Shown: positions 1 to 7,321 of the stretch, piece after piece | Position numbering within the stretch: position 1 is the first letter of the stretch | How the letters are laid out: each line of letters opens with the position of its first letter | Origin: Hyphomicrobiales bacterium | GTDB taxonomy: Bacteria > Pseudomonadota > Alphaproteobacteria > Rhizobiales > JAJFHC01 | Reading direction: 5' to 3' | Length of the DNA stretch: 12,632 nucleotides | Assembly (NCBI GenBank): GCA_021775835.1 | Contig: JAJFHC010000179.1 | Span: 1 to 12,632 of the forward strand | Notes under the pieces: generated by a model | The model's database searches: none | The model's input: the letters and a program-made list of their open reading frames with translations, nothing else | What the model was told of the DNA's origin: nothing | Made by a program: the position numbers and the translations under genes

Positions 1-922
1 CACACCATGTGGCTCCATCCATCAGACTGGAGGAAATTGCAGAGCACTCTGTTTCCAGCGCCATTTCCAAAACTAGAAAAAGTGTCGGAACATAATTTGC
101 AATCTGCGCGGGTGAAAAGTCTATTTTCAATCTGCTGCAGATGGCCTCCAAGACAATAACATATTCATCGTCTTTCAGTATCTGCACAATGCGAGCAGCG
201 GCTTCGTCCTCGCCATGGAAATGATATGACATTGATATGTCCGCGACGACGGAGAACGCTTCGAAAATATCAAATGTATCAATGCAGCGACCCGCTTTGT
301 CGGAATACGGCAAAACATAGTCTGATGTGACGTTCTCGACAATTTTTGATACATGGTTGTCGAACTCATCGATCCAATAAGGTGTGCACTCATATCTGTG
401 ACAAATGGTTTTTGCCGCGTGATGTTGAGCTTCCAATATCACGGCGGCAGGATGTAATTTTGCTTCGGTTAGATCTTCTATGATTCTGGACATGTGCATA
501 AAGGCCTGCTCGCCAATACGCAGTTTGGTTATATTGTGAATTATTGGGGGAACCTCATCATTTTCGATGTCCACAATCGACTTAAGTTCTGTCTTTTTTA
601 GCCGGTATATTTTACGGACATCCAATGAATCGAAGCCACGCGGTCGATCTTGATCCGGTTCATAGTTTAATATTGCGGAACGAATATCTCTCGCCCTTGC
701 ATATTGAAGGCAAGACAGAAAGAAACCAGCGGAAGTCTTCATCGAAGAAAGGTAGTGAAAAGATTCGTGGTTGAATTCCGCACTCTTCAAAACGTCTTCT
801 TGCTCTGTATCTTTCAATGGCAGGAATACAAATCCAGTTCTAGGACAAAACTGAGCTCCTGAAGGTGAAAAAAATATGTCACTAGTCGTAAAATCAATGT
901 ATTCGTTTCCATCGTTTGCCAT
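1..922 (-). CDS. Partial hypothetical protein with HExxH (putative zinc metallopeptidase-like)
   Basis: I read one uninterrupted minus-strand frame from an ATG at 922 to base 1, so the C-terminus lies outside the window and at least 307 residues are present. Near residues 52-56 is HESFH followed by a YLSSMKTSAGFF stretch. HExxH is the zinc-binding and catalytic signature of many metallopeptidases. The form HExxHYL with a T/S and G a little further on is one I associate with uncharacterised bacterial proteins. I see no signal peptide or membrane segment, so it is probably cytoplasmic. A further in-frame ATG lies at 934, but the one at 922 has GGGAC a few bases upstream and is preferred. The gene is divergent from the one at 1033. 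The third zinc ligand is not identified, so peptidase activity is only inferred. The reading frame itself is secure. Confidence 0.75.
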   Translation of the reverse strand, partial: MANDGNEYIDFTTSDIFFSPSGAQFCPRTGFVFLPLKDTEQEDVLKSAEFNHESFHYLSSMKTSAGFFLSCLQYARARDIRSAILNYEPDQDRPRGFDSLDVRKIYRLKKTELKSIVDIENDEVPPIIHNITKLRIGEQAFMHMSRIIEDLTEAKLHPAAVILEAQHHAAKTICHRYECTPYWIDEFDNHVSKIVENVTSDYVLPYSDKAGRCIDTFDIFEAFSVVADISMSYHFHGEDEAAARIVQILKDDEYVIVLEAICSRLKIDFSPAQIANYVPTLFLVLEMALETECSAISSSLMDGATWC

Positions 923-1032
923 TATTTGTCCCATCAAAACGTAATGTGTGGATTGCAAAACAACACAATGTATTCTGTTGACAAAAAGAATCACATGATT
1001 TTTGTTGTTTGTTGATAAGATTGACTTTAGTG
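923..1032. promoter_or_regulatory. Divergent promoter/operator region
   Basis: This AT-rich gap separates two divergent genes and must hold both promoters. On the plus strand a perfect TTGACA lies at 978-983, but the bases 17-18 further on (tttgtt) are a poor -10 box. An inverted pair CAACA (961-965) / TGTTG (976-980) overlaps the TTGACA and could be a repressor site. T- and G-rich tracts at 1000-1015 roughly mirror the CAAAACAACACA tract around 956-967. No clear promoter is visible for the minus-strand gene. Confidence 0.35.
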
Positions 1033-2484
1033 ATGGAGCTTTTTCTAGATATCGATAACTCGTCCGAGGTGATTAAGTTCCTCCGGACAAATCTGGCACA
1101 ATACATGGCGACGAACCGCTACCGAAGTCGGAAGTGGTCCAAGCTCAGAGTCGCGGATTTCATTACCACCAGCTTGGAAATTGAGGGAACGATTAGCGAC
1201 ACTTCCATAGGAAGGTTCCTTGACGAAAATCATCGTCAAGTGCCAAGCGTCACGAGCGTTAGATTGATCGCCGAATTTCTGTTGGACAGGAAAGCGATTA
1301 CACGCCGGCAAGTGGATTGCCTAAAAGATCCTGCAATCGCGCATTTAAGCAGTATTAGCAGTGGTTTTTTTGGCACCCCAAGGAACAAAAAGTTCGGTGA
1401 GTTTCTGGATGATCTATCAGGTGTTTATTATGCAGTGAGTGCCAGAGATAATAATCTTCTGGTTTCTGAACTGAGAATCAAACGCATTCGTGCAACCGAC
1501 ATCCTGACAGTACGAGAAGAGTTGAATCTCTACAAATTTGAGAGTCTACACGAACTGCGGGATCGCAGTGAAAACCTCTCTCCGCGCTTCGCGCAAATTA
1601 TCTGTCAAAAATTTTCGAACGCTTCATTGGCACCTAGAACCGGCTACCATTCGAGTGGATTTGTTCTTGCAAACTGGAAAATCATGACATGCTTGCTAAA
1701 TGGGGGTGATGACAGCTTCTCGTCGGTATTGAGTGTTGATGCGTTCATCATGAATGACGGTGAGAAGATTGGCTTCATCAGGAGTCAAAGGTATCTAGGG
1801 TGGCATGTTCAGGAACTTGGTGAGATATCCCTTCCGGCAGGCGCTATGCCGAATGCAACGACCTCTGAATCGGCAAAATTTCTAAGCAAAGGATTAGAAT
1901 TCCAGAAATATGACAGGGGTATTGATGCCATCATATCATCGGATGATCTTTTTGATAATGTAGACATCAAATTTGGATATCATCGCGAATCTTATCAGAG
2001 TTTAGGTAAAAAACGACGAAACTTTACAAGTATACTTAGTTATTCTATAGTTAATACTATGGTGGAGACAACGAACACTATTGACTATGACGATAAGCGA
2101 ACTCCCGACGGAAATCTAGCCGAAGCATTGCGAGTCTCTGATATCGAATTATTCAAAGCAGCGTTGGCTAATGGGGCAAATGCGGACTTTGTATGCGACG
2201 GACATGATAATCCGATGATTTTTGGCTTGGCGGGTAATGGAAGGATCGAATGGGTTGAGACCTTGATCAACACAGGGCGCTGCGACGTTTCCATTACGGA
2301 TAGAAGAGGAATGACCGCCAGCCATGAACCTGGCGTTACGGCAATAGAATATGGACCCACGCAGCCTGAAAAATATCAATGTCCAACGACATTCAAGAAA
2401 TACAATAAGATCTCAAACATGATCGACCAAGAGGCGATCCGCCAATCTCTCGCACGGCAGAGTACCAACAAACCGAAACCGTGA
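1033..2484 (+). CDS. Hypothetical protein: possible N-terminal DNA-binding region, C-terminal ankyrin-like repeats
   Basis: This is a 483-residue protein that I cannot assign to a named family. Residues about 30-95 are basic and helix-rich (RKWSKLRVADFI, then SIGRFLDE, then VRLIAEFLL). They look like a helix-turn-helix or similar DNA-binding region, but no standard signature is met. Residues about 110-340 form a mixed region of unknown role. Residues about 355-440 carry ankyrin-like units (LAEALRVSDIELFKAALANGANAD, then MIFGLAGNGRIEWVETLINTG), which are normally protein-binding surfaces. The ATG at 1033 is chosen as the only ATG near the 5' end. GTG 1030 and TTG 1009 or 1021 are in-frame alternatives, and no start has a good ribosome binding site. 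No membrane segment or signal peptide is seen. It precedes the HExxH protein at 2589 by 104 bases on the same strand, so a regulator or sensor working with that protein is possible. Confidence 0.7.
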   Translation: MELFLDIDNSSEVIKFLRTNLAQYMATNRYRSRKWSKLRVADFITTSLEIEGTISDTSIGRFLDENHRQVPSVTSVRLIAEFLLDRKAITRRQVDCLKDPAIAHLSSISSGFFGTPRNKKFGEFLDDLSGVYYAVSARDNNLLVSELRIKRIRATDILTVREELNLYKFESLHELRDRSENLSPRFAQIICQKFSNASLAPRTGYHSSGFVLANWKIMTCLLNGGDDSFSSVLSVDAFIMNDGEKIGFIRSQRYLGWHVQELGEISLPAGAMPNATTSESAKFLSKGLEFQKYDRGIDAIISSDDLFDNVDIKFGYHRESYQSLGKKRRNFTSILSYSIVNTMVETTNTIDYDDKRTPDGNLAEALRVSDIELFKAALANGANADFVCDGHDNPMIFGLAGNGRIEWVETLINTGRCDVSITDRRGMTASHEPGVTAIEYGPTQPEKYQCPTTFKKYNKISNMIDQEAIRQSLARQSTNKPKP

Positions 2485-2588
2485 TACATCGTTTCTGACC
2501 CCGGTTCACTCGATAATATAGGAATGGTGTTTTGTCGCATCGGGACGGTGTTGAGTCACTTTTACAATACAGGCCCACAAGAGGGTCA

Positions 2589-3368
2589 ATGAAGCTTGCC
2601 CAAGCTGTGGCAGAAGCTTGTGATCTTGAGTTTGATGCTCGAAACGTTGAGGAACTTGCCGATCGTCTACACAATGAAATTTATTCGGAACTGGTCAGTT
2701 TTCTTGGCTTGGAACAATCAGCCCCACAGTTTCATTATGGTGGTTACGCACAGGCACAGGCTTCCGCCGTGCAAACCGAGGATCAACGGCATCATATTAT
2801 TCTCGATACAGTTTTTGACTATTGGGTATCTAGTCTCACCCATCTGATGGTAATCGCCACAACGCGGACGATGGAAAATCGCGAATGGCAGTTGCTCATC
2901 GTTAGCACCAAAGAATTTTTTTCGCTGCTGACCAACGTCAACCAATTTCAGACGGTCAAGGAAAAATTCTCAATCCATCTTCTCGAATACAGCGATTGCC
3001 TGAATGTATCACACGCGTTGGGCAGAGCGATGATCATATTCGTATTGTGTCATGAGTTGGCACATTTTCAACTCGACCATTTTTCCCGCGAAGCCAGCGA
3101 GGAAATGGAATTCGAAGCCGACAGGCTTGCGTCAGACTATTTTATGCAAGTGGCAAATGAGTATAGTTCATTAAATGGGAGCGTTATCTGCATTGACCCA
3201 AAAATTGCATGTGCACCACTCGCCCTGACAAGACTCTTCGAGCTCTACGAGACATGGTTGGGCTTATGTAACAACACTCCGGCTATTGAGCAGGATCATC
3301 CCGCCGCCAATGAGAGACGGTCGTTGCTGGAGAGCTTGATGAAAACGAGGCTCAATGAAACGGCGTAA
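2589..3368 (+). CDS. Putative zinc metalloprotease (M48/ImmA-like active site)
   Basis: The 259-residue protein has HELAH at 155-159, another His at 164 (HELAHFQLDH), and E-F-E-A-D-R-L-A at 174-181. HExxH followed about 17 residues later by E-x-E-A-D is the zinc-binding arrangement of gluzincin-type peptidases such as M48. It also resembles the short intracellular ImmA/IrrE-type proteases, in which two His and a downstream Glu hold zinc. Hydrophobic residues before HELAH (about 143-154, GRAMIIFVLC) fit the active-site helix rather than a membrane anchor, and no signal peptide is present. I chose the ATG at 2589 because AGAGGG lies just upstream, although the 3-nt spacing is short. A TTG at 2532 would add 19 residues of unconvincing sequence. 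The gene follows the ankyrin-like protein, a plausible substrate or partner. Peptidase chemistry is inferred from motifs only. Confidence 0.75.
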   Translation: MKLAQAVAEACDLEFDARNVEELADRLHNEIYSELVSFLGLEQSAPQFHYGGYAQAQASAVQTEDQRHHIILDTVFDYWVSSLTHLMVIATTRTMENREWQLLIVSTKEFFSLLTNVNQFQTVKEKFSIHLLEYSDCLNVSHALGRAMIIFVLCHELAHFQLDHFSREASEEMEFEADRLASDYFMQVANEYSSLNGSVICIDPKIACAPLALTRLFELYETWLGLCNNTPAIEQDHPAANERRSLLESLMKTRLNETA

Positions 3369-3466
3369 TATTTGTATGATGGCCTCTTGAAGGGTGCCGC
3401 CGATATCGAGGCAGCCCTCCGCTAACGGCGGGTTGTCAAGCGCTATTGCAACAAAATTGAACTAAG

Positions 3467-3487
3467 CCACGAGGAATCCACGAGGAA
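3467..3487. repeat. Short tandem direct repeat, 11-bp period
   Basis: CCACGAGGAA occurs twice (3467-3476 and 3478-3487) separated by one T, giving an 11-base period close to one DNA helical turn. It lies in the 217-base gap 3369-3585, where I find no gene and no convincing terminator. It could be a paired protein-binding site upstream of the zinc-ribbon gene, or a chance slippage product. Confidence 0.45.
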
Positions 3488-3534
3488 CTACCGAGAGTTT
3501 TTCGCCTTACCTTCTCTGAAATTCATCATCCCGG

Positions 3535-3564
3535 TTGACCTGTAAAAGCCGTCGGTGATTGTAG
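3535..3564 (+). promoter_or_regulatory. Candidate promoter for the zinc-ribbon gene
   Basis: TTGACC at 3535-3540 is a fair -35 box. About 17-18 bases further on, ATTGTAG (3558-3564) is only a weak -10. The position, about 20-25 bases before the start codon and directly before the ribosome binding site AAAGGAAGG (3569-3577), would leave a very short leader. The call rests on the -35 box alone. Confidence 0.25.
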
Positions 3565-3585
3565 CCAGAAAGGAAGGCGAACAAC

Positions 3586-3792
3586 ATGTCCGCATCTAGA
3601 AAATACGCTGACGATGCCATCATCGAGACAGCGAATCCATTCGGTGGACCGAGGCTCGTCAAATTCGAAAAAGCACCCGTGGCGCCAAGAAGAACGACTC
3701 ATAAGTGCCCGGCATGTCTGCGTCCCTGGCTAGACGAAAACGGCGTGTTCTCCGCATGCGCCCGTTGCCCATATCGTATCGTGCCGCCTTAA
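3586..3792 (+). CDS. Small zinc-ribbon-like protein
   Basis: This 68-residue protein carries CPAC at residues 41-44 and CARC at 58-61, a C-x2-C, 13-residue spacer, C-x2-C pattern typical of a zinc ribbon or knuckle that binds one zinc ion. The first 37 residues are polar and basic with no membrane segment. A strong ribosome binding site (AAGGAAGG, 8 bases before ATG) supports expression. It is the first gene on the plus strand before the membrane-protein cluster, with a 164-base gap to the next gene. Such small zinc ribbons often bind nucleic acid or stabilise a partner, but nothing here shows which. The family is not recognised. Confidence 0.72.
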   Translation: MSASRKYADDAIIETANPFGGPRLVKFEKAPVAPRRTTHKCPACLRPWLDENGVFSACARCPYRIVPP

Positions 3793-3875
3793 GCAGTAAA
3801 TGCCGACGATAAAACCAACCTGAATGTTATCGGGCTGGTCACCATCACAATCACACAGATCAGATGATCGAATAA

Positions 3876-3942
3876 GCGGTAGGCGTTTTTTCGAAACGGC
3901 CGAACTGCGCCTGCCGGCGCTGCTGACGATCATCCCTACCGC
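3876..3942. repeat. Inverted repeat in the leader of the 3957 gene
   Basis: GCGGTAGG (3876-3883) and CCTACCGC (3935-3942) are perfect 8-bp inverted copies. The 51 bases between them are GC-rich and could fold further. The right arm ends directly before the ribosome binding site AAAAGGA (3944-3950) of the next gene, so folding of a transcript could influence translation. The gap 3793-3956 holds no gene that I can see. Confidence 0.4.
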
Positions 3943-3956
3943 GAAAAGGAACTATA

Positions 3957-5234
3957 ATGACGGTGGTTGAGTATCGCGCTGAGAAAGCGGCGAACCAGAA
4001 CACGACAACACCAGAGCCAGACAAGGGGCAGAGCAAGTTCGTTGTCATTCTTGTCAAAGCCAGCCGCGCAATTCGTCGTTGGTTCGACTCAAGGAGGAAC
4101 AAGAGTGTTGTCCTGCTCGGCAAGGTCACGTTTCGCGAGACGTTGACCGCCATCCTCTTGATGATACCCAGTGCCGGTACAGTAATGTTGACATTTTACG
4201 GTGTAAGCATTCCGTTGGCTGAACAGGGTGGTGACATCACGCAAAAAGGGCAGGCCCTCGCCTTTGCTCTGACGATCGGCGTTTTCAGCTGGCTGACGTG
4301 GTTCTTCCTATTTGGGCTCGCTTATAGGCTACGAGGTAAGCGCCTGGCCGCGGCGCTTGTGGCCGGAACAATTTCCATCGGATCAATAGCGAGCGTTGAC
4401 GCGCCTTACAACACTCTGGCTTTGGGCAGTGGCACTGCCGTGCAGCTAACGCTTGTCGATACCGCAGATTATTATGAGGTGCGCAACAGCGTAGTTTTTG
4501 AACGCGCCACAACCGCACAGAGGCTTTTACCTGCCCTTACCGGACAAGCTGAACGATTCGGCAGACTCCAAACAGGCGAAGAAAAATACGGAACCTACTC
4601 CGGCAGCCGTGGTCCCGGAAAGGTATCAGAAAGCTTCGGTCAGGTTGCAACGTTATTGGGGTCCCTCACAAGAGAATTGAAGTTGGGCCTTGCAGAAGCG
4701 AAGTCGATGCAGTCCGGCATTTCGGGCACGCTTTCGAAAATGAAACGGGCCACTTTCGCGCGAGGACCTATCCGACCCCGCGTGGAGATCGTATCCGTCG
4801 CCGCCGATCAGCTGGGCGACCAGTTGGGTCGCCTGAAGCAGCTCGACTTCGCTGTGTCAATTAAGGCAACCCTGGCAACCCTCACGGCGGTAATTCCAGC
4901 ACCGGCCCAGGCCAAATCCAACTTGGAGATCAAACAGAATGAAGCCCTGGCTGTGATCGGTGAAATGGCGAAGCCCGTTGCCAAAGCATTGCAAGCCGCA
5001 CTGGATGAACTGAACACCATTGAGGCCCCAACCCTTGAAAAGGTTCGACCTCAAGATGCAATGACGGCCATTTTCAGCAAGTGGCGAGAAATATTTCCAT
5101 CGTGGGCTGCGGCTCTCTTCATCGACCTGGGCCCGGCCTTTCTCTTGGTGATCCTCATTGCCGCATACCGCGAGGCGGAAGTTGCCGCCGATGAATCGCC
5201 CGTCGGGGAGAAAACTACCCTCCACCAAAAGTGA
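3957..5234 (+). CDS. Multi-pass membrane protein of the transfer-like cluster
   Basis: This 425-residue protein starts at an ATG with a good ribosome binding site (AAAAGGA, 6 bases upstream). The N-terminal 55 residues are polar and basic. Three hydrophobic segments follow at about 63-85, 100-123 and 129-147. A long hydrophilic domain spans about 165-380, rich in Ala, Leu, Gln and Glu and probably helical or coiled. A fourth membrane segment lies at about 383-404, followed by a short charged tail. Three N-terminal helices, a large soluble domain and one C-terminal helix suggest an inner-membrane scaffold or sensor. I do not recognise the family, and it matches no VirB component that I know. 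It heads the plus-strand run and is followed after 28 bases by another membrane-anchored protein. A role in the envelope part of a conjugation or secretion module is inferred from context. Confidence 0.72.
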   Translation: MTVVEYRAEKAANQNTTTPEPDKGQSKFVVILVKASRAIRRWFDSRRNKSVVLLGKVTFRETLTAILLMIPSAGTVMLTFYGVSIPLAEQGGDITQKGQALAFALTIGVFSWLTWFFLFGLAYRLRGKRLAAALVAGTISIGSIASVDAPYNTLALGSGTAVQLTLVDTADYYEVRNSVVFERATTAQRLLPALTGQAERFGRLQTGEEKYGTYSGSRGPGKVSESFGQVATLLGSLTRELKLGLAEAKSMQSGISGTLSKMKRATFARGPIRPRVEIVSVAADQLGDQLGRLKQLDFAVSIKATLATLTAVIPAPAQAKSNLEIKQNEALAVIGEMAKPVAKALQAALDELNTIEAPTLEKVRPQDAMTAIFSKWREIFPSWAAALFIDLGPAFLLVILIAAYREAEVAADESPVGEKTTLHQK

Positions 5235-5262
5235 TCGCCAAAAAACCGAAAGGACAAGAGAC

Positions 5263-5919
5263 ATGTCAGTAACTCGTATTATTGGCGCCACAATTGCAAC
5301 CGCGCTCGCCGCTGTCACAGTATCAGGAATAGCTCTCCTTATTGCTCGAGACTTCGGTGAACTCGGAGCCACCGTATCAGCTGGGCTCCGCTACTTCGAA
5401 AGCTCGAGGGAGGAGCGGCCAGGCAAAATCGAAAACATTATGAAACGCTATGACGGCATAACCTTTTTCAAGCACGTGCCCATTGCCGGGACCTCACACA
5501 AGGTGACGACGGGCATTGCTTACGCCTCTGCGGATGATGTCGTAAACCACAAAACCAAAAATCGCTGGTGTTATTTGGCGGATCAGCAAGGCAAATTGAC
5601 CAAACAAATTGACCTCGGCAAGCAAGCAGGAAACGGCAAACCTGTCTATTCGGATTTGACCCGTATACCTGAGAGTGAGTTTAAAGCGCTGGGTTTAAGC
5701 GCTGTAAAGCTAGCGTCATTGGCACGATCACATTGTTTTCTGCAAGGCTTTGATCCGAAGAAAACCAAGGTGTCTGACGCCGAGACCAAAGCGAAGCGGA
5801 AATCCAAAACCAAGGCCAAAGTGAAGGCCCGGATGAGAAAACGTCCACCCGCGCACGTTTGGCAGCTGCCACGAATCTGGCGCAGTCAAAGGGCGGGCAA
5901 GACCCCGCGCCAGATCTGA
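5263..5919 (+). CDS. Membrane-anchored hypothetical protein, probably frameshifted near the C-terminus
   Basis: The ATG at 5263 is preferred over upstream in-frame starts because AAAGGA lies about 8 bases before it and the preceding codons overlap the upstream gene. The 218-residue product has one N-terminal hydrophobic segment (about 5-28). A soluble domain of about 60-165 follows, with Cys103 and Cys158 that could pair outside the cytoplasm. The last stretch is odd. From about residue 189 it becomes rich in Arg, Pro and Trp, while another frame is open from 5778 to a stop at 5934-5936. That frame gives an ordinary-looking tail (DEKTSTRARLAAATNLAQSK...). This suggests a lost base, a sequencing error or a recoding site within about 5778-5830. 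Family unknown; position in the cluster suggests an envelope role. Confidence 0.68.
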   Translation: MSVTRIIGATIATALAAVTVSGIALLIARDFGELGATVSAGLRYFESSREERPGKIENIMKRYDGITFFKHVPIAGTSHKVTTGIAYASADDVVNHKTKNRWCYLADQQGKLTKQIDLGKQAGNGKPVYSDLTRIPESEFKALGLSAVKLASLARSHCFLQGFDPKKTKVSDAETKAKRKSKTKAKVKARMRKRPPAHVWQLPRIWRSQRAGKTPRQI

Positions 5920-6030
5920 ACCCCCGGGTTACCTGATACCCAATGAGCGGGCGTCGGTAAGGCAATTATCGCCACATACTCAGAACACAAGGCGGGTTTG
6001 TGATCCGCAATGTTAGCAAGGAACAATGTT

Positions 6031-6627
6031 ATGTCGCTAAATCATATGAGTGAAGTCGTGCCGTTTCCACTGGTTGCAGGTGGAATGCTATGGGCAGCGT
6101 TGGCACATTACGCGATTGCGCCGACTCTGGCGGACAGAGTTTTTCAGTTTGACCATCGGGCGGCTTGCGTTGCCTCTGTGACGGCAGACGTTAAGCGCGA
6201 GACCCGCGAGCTTATTGCCCGGAAGGCCGCAACGATACCATCGGTGAATCCCGACACGGCCGCCGCGCGCATGGTTTTCGAACTCTTCAAGGGTCAGAAG
6301 AATTCAGCGATGCGTCAGTTATCGGATCATTATGGTTGGTCCGGTGCGTTCGAACAAATGATTGAGTTAGGGGAGCTTCCGGCTAAGGCCGCCAAAGAAG
6401 CTTTCAACGCTGCGCGCGGCAGGCTTGTAGAATCGGCACAGGTCCGTATCGCCAAAGCGCCCGATAGTTGCGCCTGCCAGGCAAAGTTAGCGTTTTTGCA
6501 AAATCATTTCGCTTGGTCGGTCTGGGCCGGGTCCGGCGGTTTCGTAAAATTGCCGGCAGTTGTGTCCTATGCCGCGCAGATTAACTCAACCCATAATATT
6601 AGGCAGTGCCGAAGGGACAAGTCATGA
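6031..6627 (+). CDS. Membrane-anchored hypothetical protein
   Basis: This is a 198-residue protein from the ATG at 6031, chosen because AAGGAA (6018-6023) lies 7 bases upstream. The ATG at 6010 would add seven residues and lacks such a site, and 6046 is a further possibility. One hydrophobic segment (about 12-31) would anchor it in the inner membrane. The rest is soluble, largely helical and charged (for example VTADVKRETRELIARKA), with Cys147 and Cys149 close together in SCACQ. Its stop overlaps the next start as ATGA at 6624-6627, implying translational coupling to the two small membrane proteins and the coupling ATPase. I do not recognise the family. Confidence 0.7.
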   Translation: MSLNHMSEVVPFPLVAGGMLWAALAHYAIAPTLADRVFQFDHRAACVASVTADVKRETRELIARKAATIPSVNPDTAAARMVFELFKGQKNSAMRQLSDHYGWSGAFEQMIELGELPAKAAKEAFNAARGRLVESAQVRIAKAPDSCACQAKLAFLQNHFAWSVWAGSGGFVKLPAVVSYAAQINSTHNIRQCRRDKS

Positions 6628-7016
6628 TGTCGCTGCCTCATAAGGCCGGTGGGATCACGGTCACAAGACGGACGCTTGGAACCCGCCGCCGCACCTACGA
6701 TCTTTCGCGGATTGAATCCGTGACAATTGGTGCGCCACTTCTTCTTGCGGGCGCCGTGTCAGCCATTGGCGGTATCGGTATCGTCCTGGGCGTTGGGGAG
6801 TATCTCTTTGCTCATGAAAAAGTCACTGTTCTCGCCACATCAGTTATCGGGCTGGTCGTAACGTCACTATTTGGAACTTTAAAAGTTCAGTCCCTTGCTT
6901 TGCGCGGTGGTGATCAGGGCATAATCTATGGGCCTATATGGCATCTCTTTACGGCGAAAGTTGCCGTCGATCAGATCATTGCGGCGAGACCCGAGCATCA
7001 GGGGGATCGTCCATGA
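6624..7016 (+). CDS. Small two-helix membrane protein, resembling DUF6232
   Basis: The 130-residue protein starts at the ATG of an ATGA overlap, with AAGGGA about 6 bases upstream. Residues 10-33 form a basic segment (ITVTRRTLGTRRRTYDLSRIESV). Two hydrophobic helices follow at about 36-57 and 66-84, then a short soluble tail. A short beta-rich segment with a 'Y-x-L-x-x-I' pattern before two helices recalls DUF6232 proteins, and I make that link from memory with moderate confidence. It is co-translated with the next two genes, which suggests they form a complex at the inner membrane around the coupling ATPase. Confidence 0.68.
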   Translation: MMSLPHKAGGITVTRRTLGTRRRTYDLSRIESVTIGAPLLLAGAVSAIGGIGIVLGVGEYLFAHEKVTVLATSVIGLVVTSLFGTLKVQSLALRGGDQGIIYGPIWHLFTAKVAVDQIIAARPEHQGDRP

Positions 7017-7321
7017 AAACCTTCAAACCCTCTCACGCTGTGATCGCATTGCTGAATCTGAAGGTCGCCTACAGCATTCTTCTTGGCGTGGCGGCATTTT
7101 TCTTATGGCCGAGTAGCTTGAAATTTTATGGCTTCGGTTTGGTCAGTATTTTGGTCGGAGCAGCCGCGGCCGGTTTAGCCATCAACGTCATCAGTCAAAT
7201 TTTCAAGATCCTCCCGTTCGAAAAGGACCAGGAAGAATTCCAAGCCCAGGGCAACGCCGTTAAATCGTCCACCCTTCTGTCCAAGGACTTTCTAACGAAG
7301 AAAGGGGTGATTAGAAAATGA
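7013..7321 (+). CDS. Small two-helix membrane protein, possible anchor for the coupling ATPase
   Basis: The start is the ATG of an ATGA overlap with the previous gene, with GGGGGAT (7001-7006) upstream. The 102-residue product has two hydrophobic helices (about 15-33 and 38-62) and a charged C-terminal tail of about 38 residues (EKDQEEFQAQ...KKGVIRK). Its stop again overlaps the ATG of the coupling ATPase (7318-7321). VirD4-type proteins normally carry two N-terminal membrane helices followed by the ATPase domain. Here the ATPase has none, and this protein has the right topology and position to provide them in trans. That role is inference; the helices and overlap are visible. Confidence 0.7.
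   Translation: MKTFKPSHAVIALLNLKVAYSILLGVAAFFLWPSSLKFYGFGLVSILVGAAAAGLAINVISQIFKILPFEKDQEEFQAQGNAVKSSTLLSKDFLTKKGVIRK

Noticed and set aside
2532..2588. TTG start adding 19 residues to the metalloprotease
   Set aside because: There is no ribosome binding site, and the added residues show no feature. The ATG at 2589 has AGAGGG upstream.
3396..3403. GGTGCCGC as a possible left attachment site matching the tRNA end
   Set aside because: Only 8 bases match the tRNA 3' region near 12609-12616, and the similarity stops at once, so it is probably chance.
4857..5372. 171-residue open frame on the minus strand
   Set aside because: It is antisense to the membrane protein at 3957, whose hydrophobic pattern and start site are convincing. 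The antisense product looks random.
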